Shown: positions 31,736 through 42,164, numbered from the stretch's first letter. The stretch is 64,000 nucleotides of DNA from Arion vulgaris (GCA_020796225.1 CM036767.1:22760927-22824926), one strand, 5' to 3'. Notes: generated by a model from the sequence alone, not told the origin. A program made the numbers and translations.

Positions 31736-31888
31736 TGAAAAGGGTAAAAATATAAATACAATTATATTTTATTAAAAATACCAATTAACAAATAATGTAT
31801 AAACACCTTTGAGATGAAGAAGGTAATATGTTGCCCAAGATAAAAGGTATGTTGAAGTTAATTTCAGGCTTTACCGGTACGTCAGGAA

Positions 31889-32614
31889 TCTATATATCTA
31901 TAAAAATGAAAAGAATTTCATTGTATGAATGTCTGTTCTAATTGTTTTAAGATATCTGGACATCCTATGGACTTAAAATTTGGCAAGGGGGTAGCTTTCA
32001 TAGATGAAAAGTTGTAAAGAGTATAAAACTGGGCTATTGATTCGTCTCTATATCTAAATTTCAACTTAACGAAATGGTCATGAAAAGTTTAAAACCGAAA
32101 AGTTCTAAATATGTTTGAACGCGCCGGTCCCATGTTACAGCGATTATCAAGTCACACGTTACCCTAATATGTGATGCTATTTGTTGGTATTTCAGTATTT
32201 CTGGCAGTGGCCGAATTGATTAAATGCTTAGCCGCCATGCGGGAGACCCGTATTCAATTCATGGGAAGGACAATATTTTTTTAATTTTATTATATTGTTA
32301 TTAACATCTGGTCACTATTTGATCGGCTTATAATCTGAATAAATTCAATTTGCCAATTGCTATTTGTCAACTTTCACAGGAATTATATTGTATCAGGTTT
32401 TACTGGCAATCGGAATGAGAGACGGTTTAATGTTATGTGGTCAACCGACACAGTTTTCCCACAAAGCATGGCAATAAAACGTAGTGTTATTATTGGGAAA
32501 ACAGACGATTTTGAGGGGTCGTGTTTCTTTAATAAGCTCAATCTCGCACTGTTTGGGACTTTACAACCATATTTAAACTAAATTCCCCGTGCGAAAAACG
32601 GGTACATCTTCTAG
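31889..32614 (+). mobile_element. Non-autonomous Helitron
   Basis: Begins TCTATATATCTATAAAAATG directly after an A and ends CTAG directly before a T, the A/T insertion rule of Helitrons. A hairpin (CCCGT at 32586-32590, ACGGG at 32598-32602, 7-base loop) lies 8 bases before CTAG. No Rep/helicase frame and no terminal inverted repeats. Length 726 bp. The internal 74-residue frame at 32357-32581 has no domain I know. Confidence 0.85.
32205..32280 (+). mobile_element. tRNA-like segment inside the Helitron
   Basis: GTGGCCGAATTGATTAAATG (box A-like) and CCCGTATTCAATTCATGGG (box B-like) at tRNA spacing, then T-rich sequence. Probably a SINE head inserted in or captured by the Helitron. Too degenerate for a working tRNA gene. 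Confidence 0.5.
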
Positions 32615-32615
32615 T

Positions 32616-33060
32616 ATAATAAAATATACTGAACATATCTATATCCTGGCTAGGCATGGGTAGAAAGTAAATGGGTAAAAAGAAAGCTGATATTACGGTG
32701 CAGACTTCCAAATGCCACAGTCGGTGCAAGTTTGTATGTCCCCTTTGTCCACGTTCCATAGAAACAGTACCATGATTTGAATCATTTCTAAATTATTTAA
32801 AAAATGTCTGTTACCTTGTTGTATTTGTTACCAGTTTTTTAATTATTATTTCATAATCGTATCTTAGTTTGTGATAATAAGTAATTTTTATTTATCTTAA
32901 AAATAAAATATTAAATAAATATATAAAAACATAGCATTAATCAAAGTATTTAACGAGCTGGAAAATCTGCTGTTTGTGTTGCGCATGTGCAAGCAAACTG
33001 AAAAAGTAAAGAGCAATTTATTCGACAACATATTGTTTTTTTTCTTCTCAATACGGTAGT
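32616..33060. other. Unassigned, AT-rich
   Basis: Nothing recognised between the Helitron and the second MITE-1. Confidence 0.4.
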
Positions 33061-33063
33061 TAG

Positions 33064-33453
33064 TGTGTTAAATCACAGCAAACTATAAACGCATATGGCC
33101 TGCGGACTCAGGTAAAAATTATGGGAAATCAGACCACAACCGGTCACATGACCTCGCATTCCAGTATTGTTGTCAAGAGACGAATTCATTTTAAAATCAA
33201 CACAAAATGCTAAATCAAAGTTATATTATGCAACAAGTTAAGTTTAACAATAAGGAATATCAATATTATGAATATTTTTCACCAATAAATAACCATAGAC
33301 TCACAGAATTGAGAAAATTGCAAAATAAATCGTGCAGTGTTCTATCAAACAATTACACATTTCAACCCCTCCCTTCCCCAACTGAAACTAGGTCAGAGGT
33401 TTGCCCGTGAGTCCGCAGGCCCATACGTTTATAGTCGGCTGTGGTATAACACA
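33064..33453 (-). mobile_element. MITE-1, complete with about 50-bp TIRs
   Basis: Left TGTGTTAAATCACAGCAAAC-TATAAACG, GGCCTGCGGACTCA. The right end, reversed, reads TGTGTTATACCACAGCCGAC-TATAAACG, GGCCTGCGGACTCA. Arms are about 85-90% identical over about 48 bp. Total about 390 bp, no transposase. The target duplication is not clear, so superfamily is open. Confidence 0.85.
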
Positions 33454-33716
33454 GTTTGACGCTGTTTGGGGTGGAACCCATTTATCATTAATGATCATCT
33501 ACTACTGGATTAGTCTAGTATTACTTACCCTGATGATGACTTGGTCACAGGCAAGAATTAAAACCCAATACTGCAGGTATTTGACATCCACTCAAAGTAT
33601 GTGTCGGAATGAACAACTGTGAACAATGAAACAATTGTATAACCATCAAGATAGGTCAACCCATAACAAGAATAGTCTTTGTTTTCTACTTGAAAATACT
33701 AAGCACATACGGATCT
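33454..33716. other. Unassigned sequence
   Basis: No feature recognised. Confidence 0.4.
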
Positions 33717-34438
33717 ATAAAGGCGGAGACCCACCGAGAACTAGGTTGTCTTTTTATAAATTCACAGAAAAAAAACTAACAAACATGTTCTCATACAAGT
33801 TGGCCACATGTTGCATTATGCATTGATTTCCATGATAAACAACGTTTAGTGTATGCACTGTAATTAGTTATTTAACAAATAATTAATTGTCTTGAAAATA
33901 TATCGTAAAAAAGCACCCACTACATCATGCAGTGGATTTCAAAAACATAAGAAGTGCAAAGAATGCCAAACTTGCATATGATGTACATATCACCCATAGT
34001 TATAGCGTGAACCTCAAAAAAATGTCTAACTCAATTGGTTTTGTAGATATGGTTTTTGCAACGTAACCCTTCCAAATAAAATTTCAAAATAGACAAGCAA
34101 TATCTCTGCTTATATACAGTTTAGACAAAAAGGGGAGGTTCATGCTATAATTATGGGTGATATGTACATCATATGTTAGTTTGACATTCTTTGCACTTCT
34201 TATATTTGTGAAATCCACTGCACGATGAATGTTTTGGGGGTTTACAATATATTTTTAAGAAAATTAATTATATTTTAAGTAACTATTTAGAGTACATACA
34301 CTTAACGTTGTTTATCATCGATAACAATGCCTATTGAAACAGGTGGCCAAATTGTATGACGATCTCTTTGTTAGTTTTTTTTTCTGTGAATTTAAAAAAA
34401 CTACAACCGTTGTTCTGGGTGGGTCTCCCGCCTTAGAG
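33717..34438. mobile_element. Foldback element with about 300-bp arms
   Basis: Left arm 33717-34015 and right arm 34135-34438 are inverted copies with moderate divergence, around a 119-bp centre. Ends: CTATAAAGGCGGAGACCCAC and, reversed, CTCTAAGGCGGGAGACCCAC. Inner parts match well, e.g. GAAGTGCAAAGAATG with its reverse. No frame longer than about 66 residues. Fits a long-TIR MITE or foldback transposon. Transposase family unknown. Confidence 0.85.
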
Positions 34439-34485
34439 TATTGTAACTTTGAATCTATTAACTACATAACATACATAACAGAATA

Positions 34486-35048
34486 TTTTGTCTAGGCTGA
34501 CAAAAATCAGTTGTATTTTTGTGCCAGGACATGCAGGTACGAATTTTCAATTCAAATGTTGGATCAATCCTAACATAAGCTAGCGAGAGTTGGAAAATGA
34601 CTAAAGATATAGAAAACAAGTTGAATGCATTTGAAAATAAATGTCTGCGAAAAATAATGAATATAAAATGGAACGAATTCAGAAGAAGTGATGAAATCAG
34701 AGACATGTCTGGTCAACCACTGGTGACAACTGTTATAAGAAAGAGAAGATGGAGATATGGTGGGCACACCTTGGGGAGAAATGATCAACGAATATCAAAG
34801 CAGGCATTGAAGTGGGATGCAAAGGGTTCAAGAAAGAGAGGTCGACCTAAAGAGACCCTGAAACGAACTTTGCTGAGAGAGGCAGGAAATATCGGTCTCA
34901 GTTTCATGGAGGAGATTGAGCGAGTTGCCCAGGATAGAGCGGTATGGAGAAATTACTTGCAGGCCCTATGTAATGTATAACGGTACGAGAGGAATGATTA
35001 TTATGCAGGTGTATGGGGACATGAACGCGCTGATAGACTTGCAGGTAT
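34486..35048 (+). mobile_element. RNH-J LINE fragment split by RT-T
   Basis: Left: LTKISCIFVPGHAG (34490-34538). Right, after the insertion: AGVWGHERADRLAGIV (35008-35050). Together they give the RNase H C-terminal motif with the HAGV turn broken exactly by the inserted LINE. The element then runs into an RT-D copy in reverse. Confidence 0.8.
34539..35002 (+). mobile_element. RT-T LINE insertion with 8-bp TSD
   Basis: A 127-residue open frame reads MTKDIENKLNAFENKCLRKI, RKRRWRYGGHTLGRNDQRIS, KQALKWDAKGSRKRGRPKET, LKRTLLREAG, IERVAQDRAVWRNYLQAL, CNV-stop, then GGTACGAGAGGAATGATTAT. ATGCAGGT flanks it at 34531-34538 and 35003-35010. It is 5'-truncated at a point close to that of the copy at 3.79 kb. 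The open frame suggests a relatively young insertion. Confidence 0.9.
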
Positions 35049-35049
35049 C

Positions 35050-35475
35050 GTTCTTCTTTTCTTTTGTACTTCTCTGCTTTTTTTGTCGCTAGGCGTAGCA
35101 GGTTTAACTGACGATCGGTTTTCGAGATAGTGCACGCTCGGTCGCTTGATATGCTGAGGTATTGTGGAGTTTTAAGATGTCTGTAACTCCACGCAAACTT
35201 CTTTTTTTTGGTCTACACCTTCCTCTTGATGATTCCATTTTCAAGTCGTACGCTCTTGCAACTGGTGCATTCTCAACAAATGGACAAACCATTCGACTCT
35301 CTGTTTTTCAATAAATCTAATAGCATTTATTGCTCCGACTGTTCTTCTAATTGTCTCATTTCTTATATGGTCCCTTCTTGTTTTATTTACCGCTTTCCTC
35401 AAACATCTCATTTCACAGGTGATAATTTCTCTTCTTGTTCTTTTGTAGTGGTTTGCCACTGGTAGCTTAATCGTC
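35050..35475 (-). mobile_element. RT-D LINE 3' end
   Basis: Minus strand encodes KRTRREIITCEMRCLRKAVN, KTRRDHIRNETIRRTVGAIN, RFIEKQRVEWFVHLLRMHQL, a stop, GVDQKKEVCVELQTS and LSRKPIVS, with an A-rich/GAA tail (35053-35095). It is the reference copy for RT-D. Confidence 0.85.
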
Positions 35476-35697
35476 GTACATTAAAGTGACGTCTATTTAT
35501 TTCTTGTGATGTTGTATTAGGTCAGTAAGGCTGCGTAGATAAATCATATATGGGGCAATCTTGAAGTATTTGCTATGCATTCTGAGGTGAAATCCGCATA
35601 TTCCCATAACTGAATTGACATCCTGTAATGTTGCATGCATGTTATTGCAGAGTCTATTACTGTTTTGAAGCGCAGAGTGACAACTTGTTATAACAAT
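35476..35697. other. Unassigned sequence
   Basis: No feature recognised. Ends with the left target duplication of the next element. Confidence 0.4.
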
Positions 35698-35947
35698 CAT
35701 CATCATCAAGTAGCGTGTCTTGAGCAGAACTTTTCCACATTAACAGTCCTTCCGAATTTCTCTCTCTCTAATTGCACAGATATCTTACCTCTGCAGCCGT
35801 CATGCTCAAACCATCAGTTACATCCTAAATTCATCTTTTCTGTGGTATTTCTCTTCTCTTTGCCGGGATGCTTCTTACAAATTATCTTCTCCAGGACTTT
35901 TTGCTTCTTTTATATGTTCAAAATACGTTAATTTTATCATTCTTATG
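35698..35947 (-). mobile_element. RT-G LINE 3' end with 9-bp TSD
   Basis: In reverse: IKLTYFEHIKEAKSPGEDNL-like start, RWI.DVTDGLSMTAAEVRYL-like, KVLLKTRYLMM and a (GAT)n tail. TATAACAAT flanks it at 35689-35697 and 35948-35956. Length 250 bp, showing how short these insertions are. Confidence 0.85.
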
Positions 35948-35956
35948 TATAACAAT

Positions 35957-36395
35957 GTAAAACATTGTGATGTAATATCAATCACAATATCTGCTCATAT
36001 ATTGGCGATAATGTGATTGATATAATCACTTTCTGTTTGAAGATATGTAACTGAACATCCGATATCTCTGCTGTAACATCTCTCTTATCCAGTCAGTCTA
36101 CTGTCTCAGGATCAAGCACTCATAGATAGCCTTGTACGCCGACAAGTTGACAAACAAAATATACTTTCACGTTGGTATTTTTTTTTCCGGAACTGGAGTT
36201 TCTAAACATTGACTTTTCAGGTACTATCTTACTAAATAGAATGTGATCAGATACGATACACTCCATTTAAGAGACATTGTATATCATTTCGAGTTTGCAT
36301 ACGGAGACTAGATATCAGGTAAATACTGAGAAGAATGTGTCAGTGTTGTGGTGCTCTTTGAATAATGGTCATGGTCAGGACTGACCTTACAGCAG
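35957..36395. other. Unassigned sequence
   Basis: No feature recognised. Confidence 0.4.
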
Positions 36396-36399
36396 TCAT

Positions 36400-36600
36400 C
36401 TTTGATGTGCAGGATGTCGAGACAGATTGTGCTCAAATACCTAAGGGATGGAATTGTTTCTGAAGCTAAGGAGCTCGTGCTTTGGGCAACACTCTCAGCA
36501 GGTGGCGTGATATTTCTGTCGAGAGGGATGGAATCATTTAGGAAACCGGTGCAATAAAGTCTAAATTCGCCTTTAGTTCCTTGTCTAGACTTCAACAAAA
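36400..36600 (+). mobile_element. SINE-C, head degraded
   Basis: GGAGCTCGTGCTTTGGGCAA, CACTCTCAGCAGGTGGCG, TATTTCTGTCGAGAGGGATG, AAACCGGTGCAATAAAGTC follow the SINE-C order. Box A is unrecognisable. Confidence 0.75.
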
Positions 36601-36689
36601 ACTTCACACATCAACATTGAAAAGTTCACTTTGATATACGTAATGTGTGCTCACTTCCATCACTCTCACAGATGTCTGTATAAATGTAG

Positions 36690-37118
36690 CTGCTGCAGAT
36701 TTTCTTATTTCTTTAACAAATTGGATAAATGATTTGGCATATTTTCTTATTTCTTTAACAAATTGGATAAATGATTTGGCAGATTTTCTTATTTCTTTAA
36801 CAAATTGGATAAATGATTTGGCAGATTTTCTTATTTCTTTAACAAATTGGATAAATGATTTGGCAGATTTTCTTATTTCTTTAATAAATTAGATAAATGA
36901 TTTGGCAGATTTTCTTATTTCTTTAACAAATTAGATAAATGATTTGGCAGATTTTCTTATTTCTTTAACAAATTGGATAAATGATTTGGCAGATTTTCTT
37001 ATTTCTTTAACAAATTAGATAAATGATTTGGCAGATTTTCTTATTTCTTTAACAAATTGGATAAATGATTTGGCAGATTTTCTTATTTCTTTAACAAATT
37101 GGATAAATGATTTGCACT
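36690..37118. repeat. 42-bp minisatellite, about 10 copies
   Basis: Unit TTTCTTATTTCTTTAACAAA, TTGGATAAATGATTTGGCAG, AT. One base (TTGGAT/TTAGAT) alternates; TTAGAT gives a stop that ends the 81-residue plus frame (FLISLTNWINDLAD repeats). Confidence 0.9.
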
Positions 37119-37380
37119 TTTTTGGAAACATAAAGGAACTAATATGATCCACTTACAGAATTGCCACACACAAAAAAACAACTTTAGAACCAGTAATGAT
37201 CAGAACAAGTAAACTGAAATATAAAGCTAATTGACAAGGAAACAAAACATGACGCAATCAGCGGCACATAGCCAAACGGGACATACATATGAGCACAGGT
37301 GGCGGAAGTTATTAGTGAATGGATTAAAAACACTTTCAAATATATACACACTCGCAAATATATAGTATACTATAGCGTAT
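37119..37380. other. Unassigned sequence
   Basis: No feature recognised. Confidence 0.4.
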
Positions 37381-37384
37381 ATCA

Positions 37385-37515
37385 TTAATGGCCCGAGTGG
37401 TTCTGGGGCCGAAATTGGGGTGTAAAGAATAGAACCACTGATACCTGACACACATGTCGTATAAGAGGCGTATAAGGAGGTTTGAGGTGGGACTAGGTAC
37501 CCCACCCCGTAAAAA
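37385..37515 (+). mobile_element. SINE-A-like fragment
   Basis: AAAGAATAGAACCACTGATA, ACATGTCGTATAAGAGGCG and AAAAACACTAG follow the first half of SINE-A, with insertions. Possibly a separate subfamily. Confidence 0.5.
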
Positions 37516-37539
37516 ACACTAGATGGCTACAGAAACCAC

Positions 37540-37735
37540 AACCAGGGAGATTCATAGCTCGCCTCCCGAGGAAGAAAAAGGACACCACATGGGCGAGAAA
37601 ATTGGGAGAGAGTGGAGAGATCTAGCCTTGGATAAGCGAGCTTGGAATGCCTTGATTGCTGACCTATGTTTCCATAAGGACGAAGTGTGAAGAATGTGCG
37701 AAGTATCAGTAATGATTAACTATTTACTACTGGAC
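37540..37735 (+). mobile_element. LINE 3' end, unclassified
   Basis: A frame through GHHMGEKIGREWRDLALDKR and AWNALIADLCFHKDEV-stop resembles the RT C-terminus (W..LA.DR..W..LV..LC). Family not matched elsewhere in the window. Confidence 0.5.
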
Positions 37736-37955
37736 TGTTACTGCTTACTCAGCAGAGGTTATAGCCTGTTACTGCTTACAGAGCCGAGGTTATAGCCTGT
37801 TACTGCTTATTGAGCTGAGGTTATAGCCTGTTACTGCTTACTGAGCCAAGGTTGTAGCCTGTTACTGCTTACTGAGCCGAGGTTAGAACCTGTTACTGCT
37901 TACTGAGCCGAGGATATAGCCTGTTACTGCTTACTGAGCCGAGGTTATAGCACTT
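37735..37955. repeat. 31-bp minisatellite, about 7 copies
   Basis: Unit GGTTATAGCCTGTTACTGCT, TACTGAGCCGA, with small variants. Starts about 40 bp after the stop of the LINE piece above. Confidence 0.9.
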
Positions 37956-38039
37956 CAGTCTGACCCGTAAGTGCTCAGTCTCCCAAAGCAGATATAGAAG
38001 GGTATACATACTTATCGTTCTGAGACTCACTAGTTATCT

Positions 38040-38280
38040 GCCCCTAAAACACCAGGTTCTACTTGCACAACTTATAATTATAAACTGTTGAAGTCACTGG
38101 ATAGATTCAACACCAATTTCAGTTTTTTCCCGTCTAAGAATGTGTTGCCAAGAGCCCGATGAACTACACCTTTAACTATCGTAAACTCCCCGACAATCGA
38201 TGTTGTCGGTGCAGTCCAGACCGCTCTCTCATTGCCACAAACACCCACATGCCACACACAGCAGATTCACGGGAGCTCTG
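38040..38280 (-). mobile_element. RNH-type LINE fragment
   Basis: Minus strand includes HVGVCGNERAVWTAPTTSIV, the HxGVxGNERAD motif of LINE RNase H with the AD-coding bases altered. Flanking frames are broken. Confidence 0.6.
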
Positions 38281-38284
38281 GAGG

Positions 38285-39380
38285 TTGGAAACCTCTAAAG
38301 ACAATATCATATAGACAATATCCTATAGACAATATATATATATATACGATTTTTTTTTAAATCTTAAAGTTCGAAATGTAAATATAAAAAAAACTACCAA
38401 AAATTAAATATAGATTTTCAGAAATTTGAGGATATAAATAAACCACCACTTTATCAACGTTATTCATTCAGGCACAACAAACAAATAAGCACTTGAAAAA
38501 AATAAACTGTTATGATGCTTAAAGGAAATAAAACAAACAGAGCAAACAGTTGACGTTGATATCTAACAAAAATAATTTGAAATCCCTTGCCAAGTTAGGA
38601 CAGATATTGATGACTGTCCTTGTAAACTTTCTGATCGCTAATCATAACATCTGCCATTCCTCGACAAATCTACCCCAAAAATTCCAACCACTGCCTTACT
38701 TAACTTCGTTCTCATAACCTCCACACTTGTTTTCTCAGTTTATCTTTATCATTTCTCCTTTCTCCCCGTGGAGAGACACACAGAAATGCTAAAATAAATT
38801 TGGGAGTTAAACTACGCACAACCGTTCGACAATGGGGAAAAAATCATCCCAGTTTGCGAATATATTTTGGGAATGTGGAAAAATTTCAGGAAATCAGTTT
38901 TGGTGCAAATTCTATTTTCGCATTCTAACAGAAAAACCTCAAGTAATCTCCCTTACAAATAACGAATTTGGCTTGTGATTTTATTGTTGACTCTCTTGAC
39001 AAATGTTTAATTTCTAGACTTGAGATTTAGAGTATCTGTTTGATGTTTGTTCTTACCATATTTGACTGACAATATAGAAACTCAGTGACTTTAGATATAT
39101 ATTAGGCATGTAAAATAACGTTTCCGACAAACTTAATGTAAAAATAGAAATAATTGATGTAGTAATAAAGGGGAGATAAATGTCGAGGTTAAAGCTCATA
39201 TCTTAAAGGATAACAATGTTTATAAATGTTTAAAATAATTGTTTGAAATGTCTTGCAATAATCCATCATATGCGTATTACCCGCCCCTAGCTTTCTTTGA
39301 CAAGGCATGTCTGCTGTCTTAAAAGTAATCCATGAAAGCCTATTACAATTTTAAAATAACAATGTATACCAGTGCTGCCT
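38285..39380. other. Unassigned, about 1.1 kb
   Basis: AT-rich (notably 38320-38400), with a TA run near 38335. No coding, tandem or dispersed feature recognised. The longest quiet stretch apart from 10.6-11.6 kb. Confidence 0.45.
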
Positions 39381-39597
39381 CGCTTGGTTGTTGCCAGGAT
39401 CGCAAGGGGAGCGAAGAATAGTAACACTGCCACGACATGTCGTAAAAGGCGACTGAGGTAGGGTCCTAGGGAAGCTACCCTGGTGAATAAAAAGCGTTGC
39501 AGAAATCGGATGTAGATGCGTAACTGGCACAACGTACAATTGCTCTTAGGATCAGATCACATACAAATCATAAAGGGTGGTTTAACAAGTGGTCGAT

Positions 39598-40428
39598 TTA
39601 AAAAAAAAATTCCGATCTAGAAGCACTTGAGCTTTCAGTTCTTCAGTTCGGTGCCATGAACATTGTAACCCTTCTGTAGCTTTCAGCTCTTCGGCTCGGT
39701 GCCATGAACATTGTAACCCTTCTGTAGCTTTCAGCTCTTCGGCTCGGTGCCATGGCCATTGTAACCCTTCTGTAGCTTTCAGCTCTTCGGTTCGGAGTCA
39801 TGAACATTGTAACCCTTCTGTAGCTTTCAGCTCTTCGGCTCGGTGCCAGGGACATTGTAACCCTTCTGTAGCTTTCAGCTCTTCGGCTCGGTGCCATGGC
39901 CATTGTAACCCTTCTGTAGCTTTCAGCTCTTCGGCTCGGTGCCATGGACATTGTAACCCTTCTGTAGCTTTCAGCTCTTCGGCTCGGTGTCATGAACATT
40001 GTAACCCTTCTGTAGCTTTCAGCTCTTCGGCTCGGTGCCATGAACATTGTAACCCTTCTGTATCTTTCAGCTCTTCGGCTCGGTGTCATGAACATTGTAA
40101 CCCTTATGTAGCTTTCCGCTCTTCGGCTTGGTGCCATGAACATTGTAACCCTTCTGTAGCTTTCAGCTCTTCGGCTCGGTGCCATGAACATTGTAACCCT
40201 TCTGTAGCTTTCAGCTCTTCGGCTCGGTGCCATGGACATTGTAACCCATCTGTAGCTTTCAGCTCTTCGGCTCGGTGTCATGGACATCGTAAACCTTCGG
40301 TTCCGTGCCACGAATACCGTAGATCTTGAGAACCTGTGGCTTTTCTGCCAGCCCGCGGAATTGAACCGCACTAATAGGACTTGTCACCCGTCGTCCAGCG
40401 CGCTACGAACACGCTGGGCTGGTGGCAG
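39598..40428 (-). mobile_element. SINE-B with 12-bp TSD, array-expanded
   Basis: Read in reverse: AGCCCAGCGTGTTCGTAGCG (box A-like), GGTTCAATTCC (box B), CGCGGGCTGGCAGAAAAGCC, the expanded block, TGAAAGCTCAAGTGCTTCTA, and an A-run tail. CAAGTGGTCGAT at 39586-39597 and 40429-40440 is the target duplication. 831 bp against about 205 bp for the other two copies. Confidence 0.9.
39640..40290 (-). repeat. 48-bp array in SINE-B, about 13 copies
   Basis: Plus-strand unit TGTAGCTTTCAGCTCTTCGG, CTCGGTGCCATGAACATTGT, AACCCTTC. The segment is single-copy in SINE-B at 15.04 kb and 41.62 kb. Because 48 is divisible by three, a 242-residue minus frame (39643-40371, APSRRAESYRRVTMSM repeats) stays open. 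I do not read it as a gene. Confidence 0.95.
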
Positions 40429-40544
40429 CAAGTGGTCGATATGAAGTATTCGAAGCAGAAGAAGTACATAGATCCGACACACATTACCCGATGTGTGATA
40501 TCTAAAAGAACTCAACCGTGTCAGACAGCAAGGTAGAACTCCGT

Positions 40545-40740
40545 ACAGATTTAACAGTTATCTTCTTCTTTGTCGTCACACTGCTACCAGGTTGTTGCCC
40601 AGTGTCGTCACACTGCTACCGGGTTGTTGCCCGATGTCGTGGTTTTCTGTTTTTGTCTTGCACTGTTCTGGTGGCTTGGTGATTCTTATTTTTGCTCCTT
40701 GACTGGATTCTCTCAAAGTTATAACTGCCAATTATCTACA
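40545..40740 (-). mobile_element. RT-H LINE 3' end
   Basis: In reverse: IRITKPPEQCKTKTENHDIG, GCAACAACCCGGTAGCAGTG, TGACGAC, then a GAAGAAGATAAC tail. The CGGTAGCAGTG segment is duplicated (about 42 bp, twice). Confidence 0.75.
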
Positions 40741-40849
40741 CCATATCTCGAGGGTAATTGATAATCTTAATGTTATCTAACTGTGTATATATACATGATA
40801 TACCACCGTTGGGAATTTATTATTTGATTATATATGTTGTGTGCCGTGC

Positions 40850-41000
40850 TATGTAAGAAGTGAATGTCTTTACTTCTGTTTTATCCTGTGCTTGATAAAG
40901 ACCTTTTGGTGGTAAAGTTGCTGTGTATTCTTATTGTTTTTGTATTTTGTAAAACTACAGTACTTTGTTTTTACGTGTTTCGCTATTTATACACAAACTA
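40850..41000 (+). repeat. Repeat F, single copy
   Basis: TCCTGTGCTTGATAAAGACC, TTTTGGTGGTAAAGTTGCTG, TTTTGTAAAACTACAGTACT, TTGTTTTTACGTGTTTCGCT, same order as 5.78-5.88 kb. Confidence 0.75.
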
Positions 41001-41034
41001 TAAACAAACAGTTATTTAAGAGACAAAATTAATG

Positions 41035-41335
41035 CTTTTAAGATGGGGATACACAGAAGAACAAGTCGTATTTCATGGACAGGAAAAACAGACAGACAAA
41101 GAAGTTCAAGAAAATCAAGTAATAAACAAAGATTTACTACATGAAATACAAAATGAAACAAATGTAATATTTCGGACACATAAAGTAGGCAGGATATGAA
41201 AGTTGATGGGCAACGAGCAAGAGGAATTCAGAAAAGTAGAAGGGAAACAGGGATGCATAAATTCGCGTCTTATTGAAGACATTCCGAATATCTGCTCTGT
41301 TATATTTCTCAAACCTGCCATGATATCCTAATTGG
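41035..41335 (+). mobile_element. LINE RT fragment, degraded
   Basis: LLRWGYTEEQVVFHGQEKQT (compare RMRYTDRVSWT), DKEVQENQVINKDLLHEI and a VIFRTHKVGR segment (like YFGHIKR) keep the RT order with frame changes. No clear 3' tail. Confidence 0.5.
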
Positions 41336-41477
41336 CAATGCAGCCACGTCTATTTGTTGACAGACACTCCAGACTACAGATCACACTTTCGGATTGCCCA
41401 AATATGATGAGTAAAACTAACTGCTTTCAGTTTCAATTTGGAATATCTTCATTGCATTCCGGACATGTTGCTCCGAT

Positions 41478-41681
41478 GCCCGCCTGCCCAGCGTGTTAGT
41501 AGCGCATTTGACGACGGATGACAAGACTCTGTGAGTGCGGTTCAATTCCGCGGGCTGGCAGAAAAGCCACAGGTTCTCCAGATTTACGGTGTTTGTGCCA
41601 CCTAACCGATGGGTTACGGTGTTGATGGCACCGAACCGAAGAGCAGAAAGCTTGAGTACTTCTGGATGGGAAAAAAAAATG
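41478..41681 (+). mobile_element. SINE-B copy with TSD
   Basis: CCGCCTGCCCAGCGTGTTAG, box B GGTTCAATTCC (41539-41549), GCGGGCTGGCAGAAAAGCC, GATGGCACCGAACCGAAGAG, CTTGAGTACTTCTGGATGGG, A-tail 41671-41679. Flanks TGCTCCGAT and TGCTCCTAT (8/9). It sits in RNH-J, so it is younger. Confidence 0.9.
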
Positions 41682-42164
41682 TGCTCCTATCTCCCTCGCA
41701 ATACCTCCAGTAGTTGACGTGGATTGTTTTTTTTTATTAGAATCTTCTTTGCGGGCACACTATGTTAGGGCGTTCAAAATGTCAGCTCTAGGTAGTGGCT
41801 GGCCACCTGATATGGTGGCAGAGTCAACCAGCCTATCTACTCTCTCATTGCCAACGACACCCATGTGCACCGGAAAGAAGACAGGTATAATTCTGCAAAT
41901 TGTTGACACTTGTGGTGATTCAGTCCATTGCCTGTGCACCGAACCAGCCTCCACCTTTCGAATCATACTCAATGAATCACTCAGAATGCACGCATGAATG
42001 TAGTATTGTGACTCCTGCCAGAGCAGTGCATTAGTCAAACACCACTACCTCCATTGTCATACTGCTTGTTGTCATACGAATTTAACCACTGGCTTTCTGA
42101 ATCATTCTGCCACATGAGCTCGCAGAGAAGGCCAACGTCGACCTTTTCGTGGCGAACTACCGAT

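Larger units (their letters stand above)
39385..40475 (+). mobile_element. SINE-A copy interrupted by SINE-B
   Basis: Left part has GTTGCCAGGATCGCAAGGGG, CATGTCGTAAAAGGCGACTG, GCGTAACTGGCACAACGTAC and CAAGTGGTCGAT. Right part resumes CAAGTGGTCGATATGAAG and ends TTCGAAGCAGAAGAAG. The duplicated 12 bp mark the SINE-B insertion point. Confidence 0.9.

Noticed and set aside
32357..32581. 74-residue frame in the Helitron as Rep/helicase remnant
   Set aside because: No Rep HUH or helicase motif is visible; too short.
39643..40371. 242-residue minus-strand frame as a repeat protein
   Set aside because: It is the 48-bp expansion inside a SINE-B copy with clear target duplications; single-copy SINE-Bs have no such frame.
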